64,000 nt of DNA from Ruegeria intermedia. GTDB taxonomy: Bacteria > Pseudomonadota > Alphaproteobacteria > Rhodobacterales > Rhodobacteraceae. The DNA is taken from NCBI RefSeq assembly GCF_900129345.1, contig NZ_FQVK01000005.1, positions 1 to 64,000 of the forward strand. Direction: 5' to 3'. The notes below the pieces were generated by a model that saw only the letters and a list, made by a program, of their open reading frames with translations, did no database searches and was not told where the DNA came from. The translations under genes were made by a program, and so were the position numbers. The first letter of the stretch is position 1. Every line of letters begins with the position of its first letter. This document shows positions 1 to 8,236 of the stretch, piece by piece.

Positions 1-129
1 CAACCCGTCGCGACCAATCCCGGTCGCGGCATAACCGAGCGGGAAATCCACCTACAAAACGGCTCGAAACTGTTCAAACGAACCGAACCACCTCTCTCAA
101 CGGATTTTCTCACGGATGTAGGCGTAGTT

Positions 130-489
130 GTGGGCCCTCGGGGTCATCGGCGGTGGCCGGATGCGGTGAAGGCGCGGATTGTGGCGGAGACGCTGGAGCC
201 AGGGGTGACGGTGAACGAGGTTGCGCGGCGGTATGACATGCGGCCCAATCACCTGTCGGAATGGCGGCGGATGGCTCGTGAGGGGAAGCTGGTTTTGCCC
301 GCTATGCCGGAATCGGAGGCGGAACCCGGGCTCGTGTTCGCGCCAATGGTTGTCGAAGAGTTAACCGACCGTGCGCAGGGGGCCGGGGATGCAACGCTTG
401 AGATCGTCTGCGGCGATGTGTTGATCCGGCTGGATGCGGCGACCCCGGCGGCACGGATTGCGGAGATTGTGCGGGCACTCGGGGCATGA
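130..489 (+). CDS. tnpA: IS66 family accessory protein TnpA
   Basis: Small helix-turn-helix protein encoded first in IS66-type elements; it helps transposition together with TnpB. The HTH is visible at about residues 25-50 (VNEVARRYDMRPNHLSEWRR), followed by the usual acidic, weakly conserved tail. The stop overlaps the tnpB start (ATGA). The start is uncertain: 130 is a GTG, and the frame is open upstream to the first base of the window without an ATG, so the true start could lie a little upstream. Intact in the part seen. Confidence 0.85.
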   Translation: MGPRGHRRWPDAVKARIVAETLEPGVTVNEVARRYDMRPNHLSEWRRMAREGKLVLPAMPESEAEPGLVFAPMVVEELTDRAQGAGDATLEIVCGDVLIRLDAATPAARIAEIVRALGA

Positions 490-839
490 TCTTCCCATCG
501 AACCGGGTACGGATCGTTGTGGCGACGAAGCCGGTGGACTTCCGGAAAGGCCATGACGGGCTGGCGGCCCTGGTGAAGAACGAGTTGCGCAAGGAACCCT
601 TCACGGGGACGGTGTTCGTGTTCCGTGCGAAGCGGGCCGATCGGCTGAAGCTGCTCTATTGGGACGGCACCGGGCTGGTGATGACCTACAAGCGGCTGGA
701 GGAGACGACCTTCACCTGGCCGGCGATCCGCGACGGTCTGATGTCATTGAACCATGCCCAGTTCGAGGCGCTGTTTGCCGGATTGGACTGGCGGAAAGTG
801 AAGGCGCTGGCGGCACGTCCGCCGACTGCGGCAGAGTGA
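486..839 (+). CDS. tnpB: IS66 family accessory protein TnpB (IS66 Orf2)
   Basis: 117-aa IS66 Orf2-like protein, normal length for the family. It carries the recognisable core DFRKGHDGLAALV near residue 19 and VFVFRAKRADRLKLLYWDG near residue 44, which are the most conserved parts of TnpB. The biochemical role is not well defined, but it is required for transposition of IS66 elements. It overlaps tnpA by 4 nt, which suggests translational coupling, and is followed 54 nt later by tnpC. Confidence 0.92.
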   Translation: MIFPSNRVRIVVATKPVDFRKGHDGLAALVKNELRKEPFTGTVFVFRAKRADRLKLLYWDGTGLVMTYKRLEETTFTWPAIRDGLMSLNHAQFEALFAGLDWRKVKALAARPPTAAE

Positions 840-893
840 ATCACGGGGATGTTTTGGCGGGTGCTTCCCGCGCGATTTTGATAGATCACCCCC

Positions 894-2408
894 ATGAACG
901 CGGCGGCAAATCTTCCCGATGACATCGAGGCCCTGAAGGCCATCATCCTGGCCCAGCAGGAGCAGAATGCACGGCTGGAAGCCTTGGTCGCGGCCTTCAA
1001 ACAGGCGCTGTTCGGGCGCAAGTCCGAGAAGATCGGTCCGGATCAGTTCGAGCTGGCGCTGGAGGATATCGAGACCGCGATTGCCCAGGTCGAGACCGAA
1101 GGCGAGGCCAAACCACTGGTCACACCGACGCGGACCTCGACGCCCCGCAAGGCCAGCCGGGGATCGCTGCCCAGACATCTGCCGCGCATCGAAGAAGTGA
1201 TCGAACCCGAGACCACGCTGTGCGACTGTGGCTGCGAGCGGCATGTGATCGGCGAGGACGTCAGCGAGCGGCTGGACATTATCCCCGCGCAGTTCCGGGT
1301 GATCGTCACACGGCGTCCGAAGTATGCCTGCCGCTCCTGCGAGGGCAGGATCGTCCAGGCCCCGGCACCCGCGCACCTGATCCCCGGCGGCATGCCGACG
1401 GAGGCCACGGTGGCGCATGTCATCGTGTCCAAATACGCCGACCACCTTCCCCTGTACCGGCAGGCCCAGATCTACAGCCGCCAGGGCATCGATCTGGACC
1501 GCTCGACGCTGGCAGCCTGGGTCGGGCGCGCGGCGTTTGAACTCAAACCCGTCTATGACGCGCTGCTGGCGAACCTGAAGCGATCCACCAAGCTGTTCAT
1601 GGATGAGACCACGGCGCCGGTGCTGGACCCGGGTCGCCGCAAAACCAAGACGGGATACTTCTGGGTCTTGGCCCGCGATGACCGCCCCTGGGGCGGCGGC
1701 GCCCCGCCGGGCGTGGCCTTCACTTACGCACCGGGCCGATCCGGCCAATACGCCGAGGGCATCCTCAAAGGCTTCACAGGAACCCTGCAAGTGGACGGCT
1801 ATGCGGGCTACAACCGGCTGCTCAAACGGCCAACCCAGGATATCCAGCTGGCGTATTGTTGGGCCCACGCCCGGCGCAAGCTGCACGAGGTCGCCCAGAC
1901 CGGCACAACGCCGATCGCCGACGAGGGACTGAAACAGATCGCCGCCCTCTACCGCATCGAGAAGGACGTCCGCGGTCAGAAGCCCGAGGCCCGCCTGTCC
2001 GAAAGACAAGCACGCTCAAAGCCGATCATCGACGCATTCGAGGCTTGGCTCACCACCCACCGCGCCCGCCTCTCCGCCAAGTCCCCGCTCGGCGAAGCCC
2101 TCAAATACATCGCCAAATACTGGGACGGCTTGACCCTGTTCCTGACCGACGGCCGCATCGAGATCGACAACAATGCCGTCGAACGCAGCATCCGCCCCAT
2201 CGCGCTCAACCGAAAAAACGCCCTCTTCGCAGGCCATGACGCCGGCGCACAGATCTGGGCGATGCTGGCGTCGCTGATCGAAACCTGCAAACTCAATGCC
2301 GTCGATCTCCACGCCTGGATAACGGCGACGCTCCGGGCCATCATCAATGGCCACAAGCAATCCGATATCGACGCCCTGCTGCCCTGGAATTACGCCCAGA
2401 CAGTGTGA
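894..2408 (+). CDS. tnpC: IS66 family transposase TnpC (DDE)
   Basis: 504-aa DDE transposase of the IS66 family, full length. An N-terminal leucine-rich coiled segment (about residues 8-50) is followed by a zinc-finger-like Cys region (CDCGCERH near 108, CRSC near 146) and the catalytic core: Asp237 (FMDET), Asp301 (QVDGYAGYNRL) and Glu430 (NNAVERSIRP). The C-terminus ends with the family motif DIDALLPWNYAQ. No frameshift or stop is seen, so this copy may still be active provided both element ends exist. Confidence 0.95.
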   Translation: MNAAANLPDDIEALKAIILAQQEQNARLEALVAAFKQALFGRKSEKIGPDQFELALEDIETAIAQVETEGEAKPLVTPTRTSTPRKASRGSLPRHLPRIEEVIEPETTLCDCGCERHVIGEDVSERLDIIPAQFRVIVTRRPKYACRSCEGRIVQAPAPAHLIPGGMPTEATVAHVIVSKYADHLPLYRQAQIYSRQGIDLDRSTLAAWVGRAAFELKPVYDALLANLKRSTKLFMDETTAPVLDPGRRKTKTGYFWVLARDDRPWGGGAPPGVAFTYAPGRSGQYAEGILKGFTGTLQVDGYAGYNRLLKRPTQDIQLAYCWAHARRKLHEVAQTGTTPIADEGLKQIAALYRIEKDVRGQKPEARLSERQARSKPIIDAFEAWLTTHRARLSAKSPLGEALKYIAKYWDGLTLFLTDGRIEIDNNAVERSIRPIALNRKNALFAGHDAGAQIWAMLASLIETCKLNAVDLHAWITATLRAIINGHKQSDIDALLPWNYAQTV

Positions 2409-2456
2409 TCCGCGCACCGCTTACGAGTCTGCTCAACCCGCGCTGCTCCCCACCAT

Positions 2457-2483
2457 TGGACCGCCGGAAGCTGGATTTTTGCG
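2457..2483 (+). repeat. IS3 terminal inverted repeat (orfB side)
   Basis: Aligns with the reverse complement of 3608-3634, with the shared core GAAGCTGGA and a following T-run. Confidence 0.7.
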
Positions 2484-2489
2484 GTTCTG

Positions 2490-3304
2490 TCACGATGACG
2501 GGCTGATGACGTCATCGGGATATTGCATGGCAATCGGAACGTTGTACCCGACTGCGCTATGGGGCCTGTCCTCATTGTAGTGTCTGCGCCAATCCTCCAT
2601 TTTTTCGCGGGCATCTTCAAGGCTCATGAACCAGTGGGCATTCAAACACGCCGCCCTCAGCTTGCTGTTGAAAAGCCATTGTCCGTGGGCTTGCCAGGCC
2701 GTGAGAAGTCCAATGTGACGTCGTTGGTATAGGCCCAGAGATCGAGGTCACGAGAGATGAATTCGCTGCCGTTGTCGACCCTGATCGTTCTCGGACAATC
2801 GATCTTTCCACAGACCCGTTCGAGCGTCTCCACGACATCTTCGCCCCGATAGGTGAAGCGCGGCTCGACCGCCGGGCAGAGGCGGGAATGCGTATCGACG
2901 ATACTCAGAATACGCAGTTTCTTACCCAGGGCGAGCTGGTCGTGCACAAAATCCATCGCCCAGACATCGTTTGGACCGACCGCTTCCCGGCGATCCTCCC
3001 GCAGCTTTGCCTTCACCCGGCGCTTCGGGTGCTTGTTCCTGAGCTGCAAGCCCAACTCGTTGTAAATCCTGCGGGTCTTCTTCATGTTGATCACCCAACC
3101 CTCCCGTAGCAGAAGAACGTGAACGCGCCGATAGCCATAGCGCACACGCGTCTCTGCGATCTCCTTGATCCGCCTATCGACGGCAGCCTGGTCCGTCCGC
3201 CGGGACTTGTAGTGGTAGGTGGAGATGTCGAAGCAGATGGCCTCACAGGCCTTCCGGATCGACACGCCCCAGCCGACGCACATCCCGGTGACGATCTCGC
3301 GCAA
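2490..3304 (-). pseudogene. IS3 family transposase OrfB, frameshifted; catalytic Glu lost
   Basis: rve-type DDE integrase of an IS3 element. The 5' part (3304 to about 2671) encodes the HTH_21-like region (ETRVRYGYRRVHVLLLREGW) and the first two acidic residues (VWAMDFVHD and RVDNGSEF). At about 2671 the frame breaks inside PTDNGF: about 10 nt expected between GGCTTT and TCAACAGC are missing. After the break the normal C-terminus resumes in another frame (AHWFMSLEDAR, EDWRRHYNEDRPHSAVGYN) and ends at 2490. The lost bases would encode the IEA of the NGFIEAFN motif, so the third catalytic residue of D-D-35-E is gone. Non-functional. Confidence 0.88.
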
Positions 3305-3315
3305 ACGGCCAGGCT

Positions 3316-3584
3316 TCAGAGCTTTCGCCGAATGACATCCTGCAACATCTCGCGGTCCAGGGTGAGGTCGGCCACGATCTTCTTCAGCCGGGCATTCTCG
3401 TCCTCAAGCGCTTTCAGCCGGCGCATCTCGTCCGGCAACAAGCCGCCGTACTTCTTCTTCCAATTGAAGTAGGACGCCTGACTTATCCCAGCCTTGCGAC
3501 AAATCTCCGCGACGGGCGTGCCTTGCTCGCCCTGTTTCAGGATGAAGGCCTGTCTCGCGCCTCCGTGAACCTCGATGCGTTCAT
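3316..3584 (-). pseudogene. IS3 family OrfA (HTH protein), frameshifted near its start
   Basis: IS3/IS911-type OrfA: HTH (TPVAEICRKAGISQASYFNWKKKYGG) followed by a leucine zipper (LKALEDENARLKKIVADL). A good ribosome site (AGGAG) precedes ATG 3584, which opens the family N-terminus MNASRFTEA. The continuation QAFILKQGEQG is in a different frame, as if 2 nt had been inserted at about 3549-3556 relative to the family pattern AQKAFILKQ. The reading frame that contains the HTH has no start with a good ribosome site. orfB follows in the -1 frame. The exact lesion is inferred from memory of family members. Confidence 0.7.
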
Positions 3585-3607
3585 GCGATTCCGCTCCTTT
3601 CCCAGCC

Positions 3608-3634
3608 AGGAAAACTCCAGCTTCAAACGATCCA
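3608..3634 (-). repeat. IS3 terminal inverted repeat (orfA side)
   Basis: Mate of 2457-2483. It lies 24 nt beyond the orfA start codon, the normal distance for an IS3 left end. Confidence 0.7.
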
Positions 3635-4012
3635 GTTTTCAGGGGGCAGAGCAGTCGGAGCATTGGCCTTCAGACCGATCGGCGAGGCCGGGGGCATCTC
3701 GGTCGGTACGGACGGGCATGAAATGGTATCACCGCGTCCTTTGGTCTGCGCTGCCATCCTGGTCACTTCTCCAGCGCAAAGGCCGGAAACGCTCCGATCA
3801 TGGACGGGGCGCCCGTCGTTCGCTGGCTATTCCACGGCTTTTTTCGAATCCGGCCGAGCCGGCAGCCATCTTCTTTGTGGTGCCTCGGCCAGTCGGGCGA
3901 ACAGCGCAGGCCGAGGACAGGCCGGTCGATCCGTGGCCGGCCTTGACGCTTAGTGGAAGCGGGAATTGCTGATATAACGACCGAAAAACAATACCAACAG
4001 GGACAGAATCAC
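3635..4012. other. Intergenic region between the IS3 element and the halogenase gene
   Basis: 378 bp with no gene I can support; two open frames here lack family features and ribosome sites. The only clear signal is the ribosome site region just before ATG 4013 (ACAGGGACAG). The stretch probably carries the halogenase promoter, but no well-spaced -35/-10 pair is visible (a TTGACG at 3943 has no partner at 16-18 nt). Confidence 0.5.
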
Positions 4013-5698
4013 ATGAACAACCGTTTGAGCAAAATCACCATCGTGGGTGGCGGCACGGCAGGCTGGATGACCGCGCTGATCCTCGAGATGGTGTTTTCAC
4101 GCACATCTGCGCCAAAGGACCGACCGCGCATCTGCCTGATCGAAAGCCCCAATATCGCAACTGTCGGCGTCGGCGAGGCGACCGTGCCGCGAATGCCGGT
4201 CACGCTGCGTCAGGCCGGCATTTCCGAGCGGGATTTCTTCCGCGAGACCAATGCGTCGTTCAAGCTGGGCGTCAAGTTCTGCAACTGGAACAAGGATGCC
4301 AAGGGCAATCGCATCGATTATGTGAACCCTTTTGCCCACGGCCAGATGATCGAGGGGCTGGATGCCGCAGAGTATTTCCTGCGTTTCGGGAATGGTGATC
4401 GTGACTTTACCCAGTCGATCGCACCGCATGATGATCTGGGGCGCCTGTGCAAGGGCGCGCGGCCGCTGGGTCAGCCGGAGTTCGAGCAGCGGTTCGGGTA
4501 TGCCTATCACCTGGATGCCGTGAAATTTGCCGGGATGCTGACCAGAGTCTGCACCAAGCGCGGTGTCGAACACATCCAGGACGAGGTGCAGTCGGTCGAA
4601 CTGGACGAGCAGGGAAATGTCAGCCACCTGATGCTCGAACGCAAGGGCCGGCATGACATCGAAATGGTCATCGACTGCACCGGGTTCCGTGGCCTGATCA
4701 TCAACCAGGCGCTTGGCGAACCCTTCATGGACTATTCGGACTACCTGCCCAACGACCGCGCGATGGCGTTGCAGGTCGAACATCCCGACCCCGACAAGAT
4801 CGAAAGCCTGACGCGCGCCACTGCCCTTGGTGCCGGGTGGACATGGCGGGTGCCGCTGTTCAACCGCGTGGGCACGGGCTATGTGTTTTCTTCGGCGCAT
4901 CGGACCGACGATCAAGCGGCGGATGAATACCTGGAATGGCTGGGCGACAGCGGCAAAGGCGCGACCCCACGCGTGATCCCGATGCGGATCGGGCGCGTGC
5001 GCAACGCCTGGGTCAAGAACTGCGTGGCGATCGGCCTGGCGGGCGGGTTCATCGAACCGCTCGAAAGCACCGCGATCCACATGATCGACCACGCGGTGCG
5101 CTGGTTTGCCGAACACCTGCCGACCAAGGCCATCGAGCCCTCTTTGCGGACACGGTACAACCGACAGATGAACAAGCTCTATGACGAGGTTCTGGAGTTC
5201 ATCTGCCTGCATTACCGTCTGGGCAATCGCACGGATGACCAGTATTGGATCGACGCGCGCACCCAGTTGAAAGTGCCGGATCGGTTGGCCGAAAATCTCG
5301 ACCTGTGGCAGAATCGCCTGCCCTTGGAGCGTGACATCGAATTCGCCACCCTGTTCGACTATCGCGTCTATCAGACGGTTCTGCTGGGCAAGCAGGTCTA
5401 TGACACCGGATACGGCCCCGGCATCCGCGACCGTCTGCGGCCGCTGAAAAAGCCGATCTGGTTCCAATGGTGGAAAGGGGCCAAGATGGATCTTGCAAAG
5501 ATCCTCAAGACGATGCCCGACCACAAGACCCTGCTGCTGGATATCCGCGGAGAGCTGGAACGCCCCGCCTTCGGCAAGGCGGTCGCGGCGAAACCGACCG
5601 TGGCGATGCCCGGGACAGTTCCGGCGCCGGTGGTCGTTCAGAACATGCCGAACCTTGCCGAAATCCGCAGCGGAGCAAAGGATCTTCAGCTGTTCTAA
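4013..5698 (+). CDS. Tryptophan halogenase family flavin-dependent protein
   Basis: 561-aa protein of the FADH2-dependent halogenase family (PF04820), which makes enzyme-bound chloramine on a lysine and halogenates aromatic or indolic substrates. Visible: FAD motif GGGTAGW at 12-18, the candidate catalytic lysine Lys84 in SFKLGVKF (PrnA Lys79 equivalent), the halogenase signature W276-T-W278-R-V-P (usual WxWxIP with Val for Ile), and FIEPLES with Glu351-Ser352 where PrnA has Glu346-Ser347. ATG 4013 is chosen over an in-frame ATG at 3953 because of the ribosome site and the position of the FAD motif. No flavin reductase, peptide or polyketide partner lies beside it, so the substrate is unknown. 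The C-terminal 60 residues are Pro/Ala-rich and unlike the family core. Confidence 0.88.
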   Translation: MNNRLSKITIVGGGTAGWMTALILEMVFSRTSAPKDRPRICLIESPNIATVGVGEATVPRMPVTLRQAGISERDFFRETNASFKLGVKFCNWNKDAKGNRIDYVNPFAHGQMIEGLDAAEYFLRFGNGDRDFTQSIAPHDDLGRLCKGARPLGQPEFEQRFGYAYHLDAVKFAGMLTRVCTKRGVEHIQDEVQSVELDEQGNVSHLMLERKGRHDIEMVIDCTGFRGLIINQALGEPFMDYSDYLPNDRAMALQVEHPDPDKIESLTRATALGAGWTWRVPLFNRVGTGYVFSSAHRTDDQAADEYLEWLGDSGKGATPRVIPMRIGRVRNAWVKNCVAIGLAGGFIEPLESTAIHMIDHAVRWFAEHLPTKAIEPSLRTRYNRQMNKLYDEVLEFICLHYRLGNRTDDQYWIDARTQLKVPDRLAENLDLWQNRLPLERDIEFATLFDYRVYQTVLLGKQVYDTGYGPGIRDRLRPLKKPIWFQWWKGAKMDLAKILKTMPDHKTLLLDIRGELERPAFGKAVAAKPTVAMPGTVPAPVVVQNMPNLAEIRSGAKDLQLF

Positions 5699-6221
5699 CG
5701 CAATCGGGAAAACGCCCGACCGACAGGCAGCGGCCGGCAAGTTACCGTCGAACAGGGGGCTCGATTCCGTCTGGCACAGACTGACCCGGCCGCTTGATCC
5801 CGGTCGATTGAGTGTCGCATCCGTTCCTGAACCCGTCATGCGTCTGCGCCGCCCCGGATCCTTGTGCCAACTGGCGCTGACGGGGCGGTTGCGCCTGCCG
5901 GGCGATCGATGGAGCGGAGATCAACGCCGAAGCCACGTCGAGACCAAGATGCATTGCGTCAAACGGACGGGCCGCGCCTCGTGGCGAGGGATTTCGACAG
6001 GCAGGTCGCGGAAATACAAGTCCGCAGCGCCGCGCCACACCTTGCCCGGAACTCCTGCCACATAGGCCATGGGACAAATCCGTCAGGGGAAAGGGAAAAT
6101 CTGCCCTTCACTCTGTCCGCGCTACTAAGCCTCCGGGATCTGCTGCGCGCCCCTGCAGAATGTTCCAGCCCTGACCAAATCTGAACTCCCCGCTTGACTT
6201 GCCATTCGGTTGAACGCCGGC
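5699..6221. other. Intergenic region, no supported gene
   Basis: 523 bp. Several short open frames exist on both strands; the most protein-like is a 49-codon frame on the minus strand (6070-5921), but it has no ribosome site and no recognised family. No RNA gene or terminator was recognised. The region may be degraded DNA at the edge of the mobile zone. Confidence 0.4.
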
Positions 6222-6824
6222 TTACTTGTCGCACAATTCCCTGATCCAGAATTGCAACGGCTTGCGGGTTTCCGTGGCGTCTCCCAGGTCCTTCCACGAA
6301 AACTGGGCGATCACGCCCGGCAACGGTGAATACCCCCGCGCGCGCCAGAATGGGTCGAGCGGCCGGTAGTCGTCCGGGCGCATCGGATGATCCGCCGGAC
6401 GCTGAACGCCGCAGAAGGCGCATTTGTTGAACCCCAAGCCCCGCGCGTGACCCTCGCGCAGATCAAAGAACGCATGCCCGACGCCCTGCCCCCGATAGGC
6501 GGGCAGCAGCACGGATTCGGCGCAATAGAAGATCTGCGACAGGTCCAGCCCGGTGCCCTCGAAAGCGGCGGCGAAATCCTCGGCATGGTCGGCCAGCGGC
6601 GCGCCGGTCGCGGCCCCTACCAGCCGGTCGCCGTCAAAGGCGCCGACCACGATCGCCCGGTCGCTGTCGCGGTAGGATTGCAGGTATCCGCGCTCGTAGT
6701 CCAGATCGCCGTCATAGAGGTAGGGCCAGTCGCGGAACACCGAAATGCGCAGGCGCGCCACGTCGTCCAGCGCCGCCTCGAGCGCCGGCCCCGTCAGCGC
6801 GCGGACCTGCGTGATCTCAGCCAT
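6222..6824 (-). CDS. GNAT family N-acetyltransferase
   Basis: 200-aa protein with a GNAT fold: the acetyl-CoA-binding motif A is ESVLLPAYRGQGVGHAFFD at about 108-126 (R-G-Q-G-V-G pyrophosphate loop). A probable substrate-specific C-terminal half contains CAFCGVQRPADHP. The acceptor is unknown. The start overlaps the stop of the upstream SnoaL-like gene by 8 nt, so the two are co-translated at the distal end of the hisD-associated operon. Confidence 0.85.
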   Translation of the reverse strand: MAEITQVRALTGPALEAALDDVARLRISVFRDWPYLYDGDLDYERGYLQSYRDSDRAIVVGAFDGDRLVGAATGAPLADHAEDFAAAFEGTGLDLSQIFYCAESVLLPAYRGQGVGHAFFDLREGHARGLGFNKCAFCGVQRPADHPMRPDDYRPLDPFWRARGYSPLPGVIAQFSWKDLGDATETRKPLQFWIRELCDK

Positions 6825-7215
6825 TCGAGACCTGCTTTACCCAGTCGGCCAGGTTGTAATAGGTGGTCACGCGGGTGATCTTGCCGTCCTTGAGGTCAAA
6901 GAACGACCCGGCGGGCAGGCGATAGGACTGGCCCGAGGCCGCGGGCAGGCCGGCATCGGTTTCCAGATAGGTGCCGTTGACGATGTATTCGGCGGCGGCG
7001 CGGGTGCCGCCCTGGGCCTCGAAGATCACCATGTCGGTCAGGGTCTCGCGGTAGCAGCGGTTCATATGCGCGCAGAATTCGGCGAATTTCTCTTTGCCGA
7101 CGCGGATCTGGCCTTCGTTCACGTGATGGGCCACGTCATCGGACAGGCAGGCCAGCATGCCGGCCACGTCCCCGGCGTTGAAGGCGTCGAAATAGGCTTG
7201 GATGGTCTGGGTCAT
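6817..7215 (-). CDS. SnoaL-like / NTF2-fold protein (ketosteroid isomerase-related)
   Basis: 132-aa single-domain NTF2-fold protein. Typical features are the N-terminal helix (YFDAFNAGDVAGMLACLSDDVAHHVNEG), then RVGKEKFAEFCAHM and the C-terminal strand pattern SFFDLKDGKITRVTTYYN. Such proteins are small isomerases, cyclases or unknown-function enzymes; the substrate is not predictable. ATG 7215 was chosen because it gives the usual length and overlaps the upstream phosphatase stop by 4 nt (ATGA). Confidence 0.8.
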   Translation of the reverse strand: MTQTIQAYFDAFNAGDVAGMLACLSDDVAHHVNEGQIRVGKEKFAEFCAHMNRCYRETLTDMVIFEAQGGTRAAAEYIVNGTYLETDAGLPAASGQSYRLPAGSFFDLKDGKITRVTTYYNLADWVKQVSNG

Positions 7216-7670
7216 GCGATCTCCGTAGGTTCCCCCCAGCGATCCTTCAGGTGCTTGATGATCTGATCGCGGGTCTGACGGTAGTGGTGTAGCTTTTCCT
7301 CGCGCGTCTCGCCCAATCCGGTAGGGTCCATTATTGGCCAGTATTCGACATCCAGGTGAAAAAACCGCGTCAGTTCCAGCGCCTTGCGCTGGCTGGCCGG
7401 CGACAGCGCCACGATCAGATCGAAGGAGCTGAGATCGTCGCCCCATTCCTGCATCTCGTCGAACGACCGCGACCGGTGGCGTGACAGTTCCACGTCGATC
7501 TCCTGGCAGACGGCGATGCTGAACCCGTCGATTTCCAGGTCGTTGTGTACCCCGGCCGACTGCACATATGTGCCCGTGCCGTAGAATTTCTTCATGATGC
7601 CTTCCGCCATGGGCGAGCGCACCGCGTTGTGGTCGCAGCAGAACAGGACCGAATGCGGCAGAGGCTTCAC
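7212..7670 (-). CDS. Low-molecular-weight protein-tyrosine-phosphatase / arsenate-reductase-like protein
   Basis: 152-aa protein with the LMW-PTP loop at its N-terminus: Cys12-x5-Arg18 in FCCDHNAVRSP, and the distal Asp-Pro motif in WPIMDPTGLGET acting as general acid. Members are annotated as LMW phosphatase or ArsC-like reductase; the conserved location after hisD and the UPF0262 gene in Rhodobacteraceae suggests a housekeeping role, not arsenic resistance. It is 3 nt from the upstream UPF0262 stop. Intact. Confidence 0.85.
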   Translation of the reverse strand: MKPLPHSVLFCCDHNAVRSPMAEGIMKKFYGTGTYVQSAGVHNDLEIDGFSIAVCQEIDVELSRHRSRSFDEMQEWGDDLSSFDLIVALSPASQRKALELTRFFHLDVEYWPIMDPTGLGETREEKLHHYRQTRDQIIKHLKDRWGEPTEIA

Positions 7671-7673
7671 CCG

Positions 7674-8159
7674 TCAGCCTCCGAAATGCAGCACGCAGAT
7701 CAGCGTGAACAGGCGGCGGGCGGTGTCGGTGTCGATCTCGGCCTTGCCCTCCAGCCGTTCCTGCAGGACCCGGCTGCCTTCGTTGTGGATGCCACGCCGG
7801 GCCATGTCGATGGTTTCGATCTGGCTGGGCGGCAGGGTTTTGACCGCGTTGAAATAGCTTTCACAGATCTGGAAATAGTCCTTGACCACCTGCCGGAACG
7901 GACCCAGCGACAGGTGGAACTCGGCCGCTTTCTGGTGGTCTTCGGTGCTGATGTCGAACACCAGCCGCTTGTCGCGGATCGACAGTTGCAGGTGATAAGG
8001 GCCGTCGGGCACCACCCGGTCGTCGCGTTGCGGTAGCGTGAACGAGTTTTCCTCGAGCAGATCATAGATGGCGACCTTGCGCTCCTGCTCGATCTCGGGC
8101 GTGGGCGGCGGCAGGTTTCGATCATCCAGTTCGATATGCGAAATGCGGGTCATGGTCAT
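7674..8159 (-). CDS. UPF0262 family protein
   Basis: 161-aa conserved alphaproteobacterial protein of unknown function. Recognised by the N-terminal pattern SHIELDDRNLPPPTPEIEQE, then ERKVAIYDLLEENSF and the C-terminal block IETIDMARRGIHNEGS followed by a helix ending in LHFGG. No signal peptide or membrane segment. The gene normally follows hisD in this lineage, as here with one gene inserted between. Start may be the first ATG or the ATG two codons later. Confidence 0.9.
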   Translation of the reverse strand: MTMTRISHIELDDRNLPPPTPEIEQERKVAIYDLLEENSFTLPQRDDRVVPDGPYHLQLSIRDKRLVFDISTEDHQKAAEFHLSLGPFRQVVKDYFQICESYFNAVKTLPPSQIETIDMARRGIHNEGSRVLQERLEGKAEIDTDTARRLFTLICVLHFGG

Positions 8160-8236
8160 AGACTTCCGTTCAGGTCAGGCCAGACCTAGCGCACCTGTGC
8201 CCGCGGGACAACGCGGCAAACGGGTCGGACGCAGGG

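Larger units (their letters stand above)
130..2424 (+). mobile_element. IS66-family insertion sequence (left end not resolved)
   Basis: The tnpA-tnpB-tnpC order and overlaps define an IS66-type element. The right end is probably 2424: the sequence 2405-2424 read inward begins GTAAGCGGTGCGCGGATCAC, and GTAAGCG is the usual IS66 terminus. I could not find a convincing matching left repeat in bases 1-129; the nearest look-alike is GTAGGCG at 118, too close to the tnpA start to be comfortable. No 8-bp target duplication was recognised. Confidence 0.7.
2457..3634 (-). mobile_element. IS3-family insertion sequence, inactivated
   Basis: About 1178 bp, with orfA and orfB on the minus strand in the usual -1 frameshift arrangement. 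Imperfect terminal inverted repeats of about 27 bp are visible: TGGACCGCCGGAAGCTGGAT from 2457 inward and TGGATCGTTTGAAGCTGGAG from 3634 inward, identical at 15 of these 20 positions. Both reading frames are broken (see the two pseudogenes). No 3-4 bp target duplication is recognisable. The element starts 32 bp after the likely IS66 right end, so two insertions sit side by side. Confidence 0.85.

Noticed and set aside
118-130. Possible IS66 left terminus GTAGGCG
   Set aside because: Only the first seven bases resemble the right end, and it lies directly at the tnpA start; no target duplication matches.
744-2009. 421-codon minus-strand open frame antisense to tnpC
   Set aside because: Composition-driven shadow of the transposase gene in high-GC DNA; no family motifs.
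5921-6070. 49-codon minus-strand frame that looks mildly protein-like
   Set aside because: No ribosome site, no family, in a gene-poor region; not enough support.
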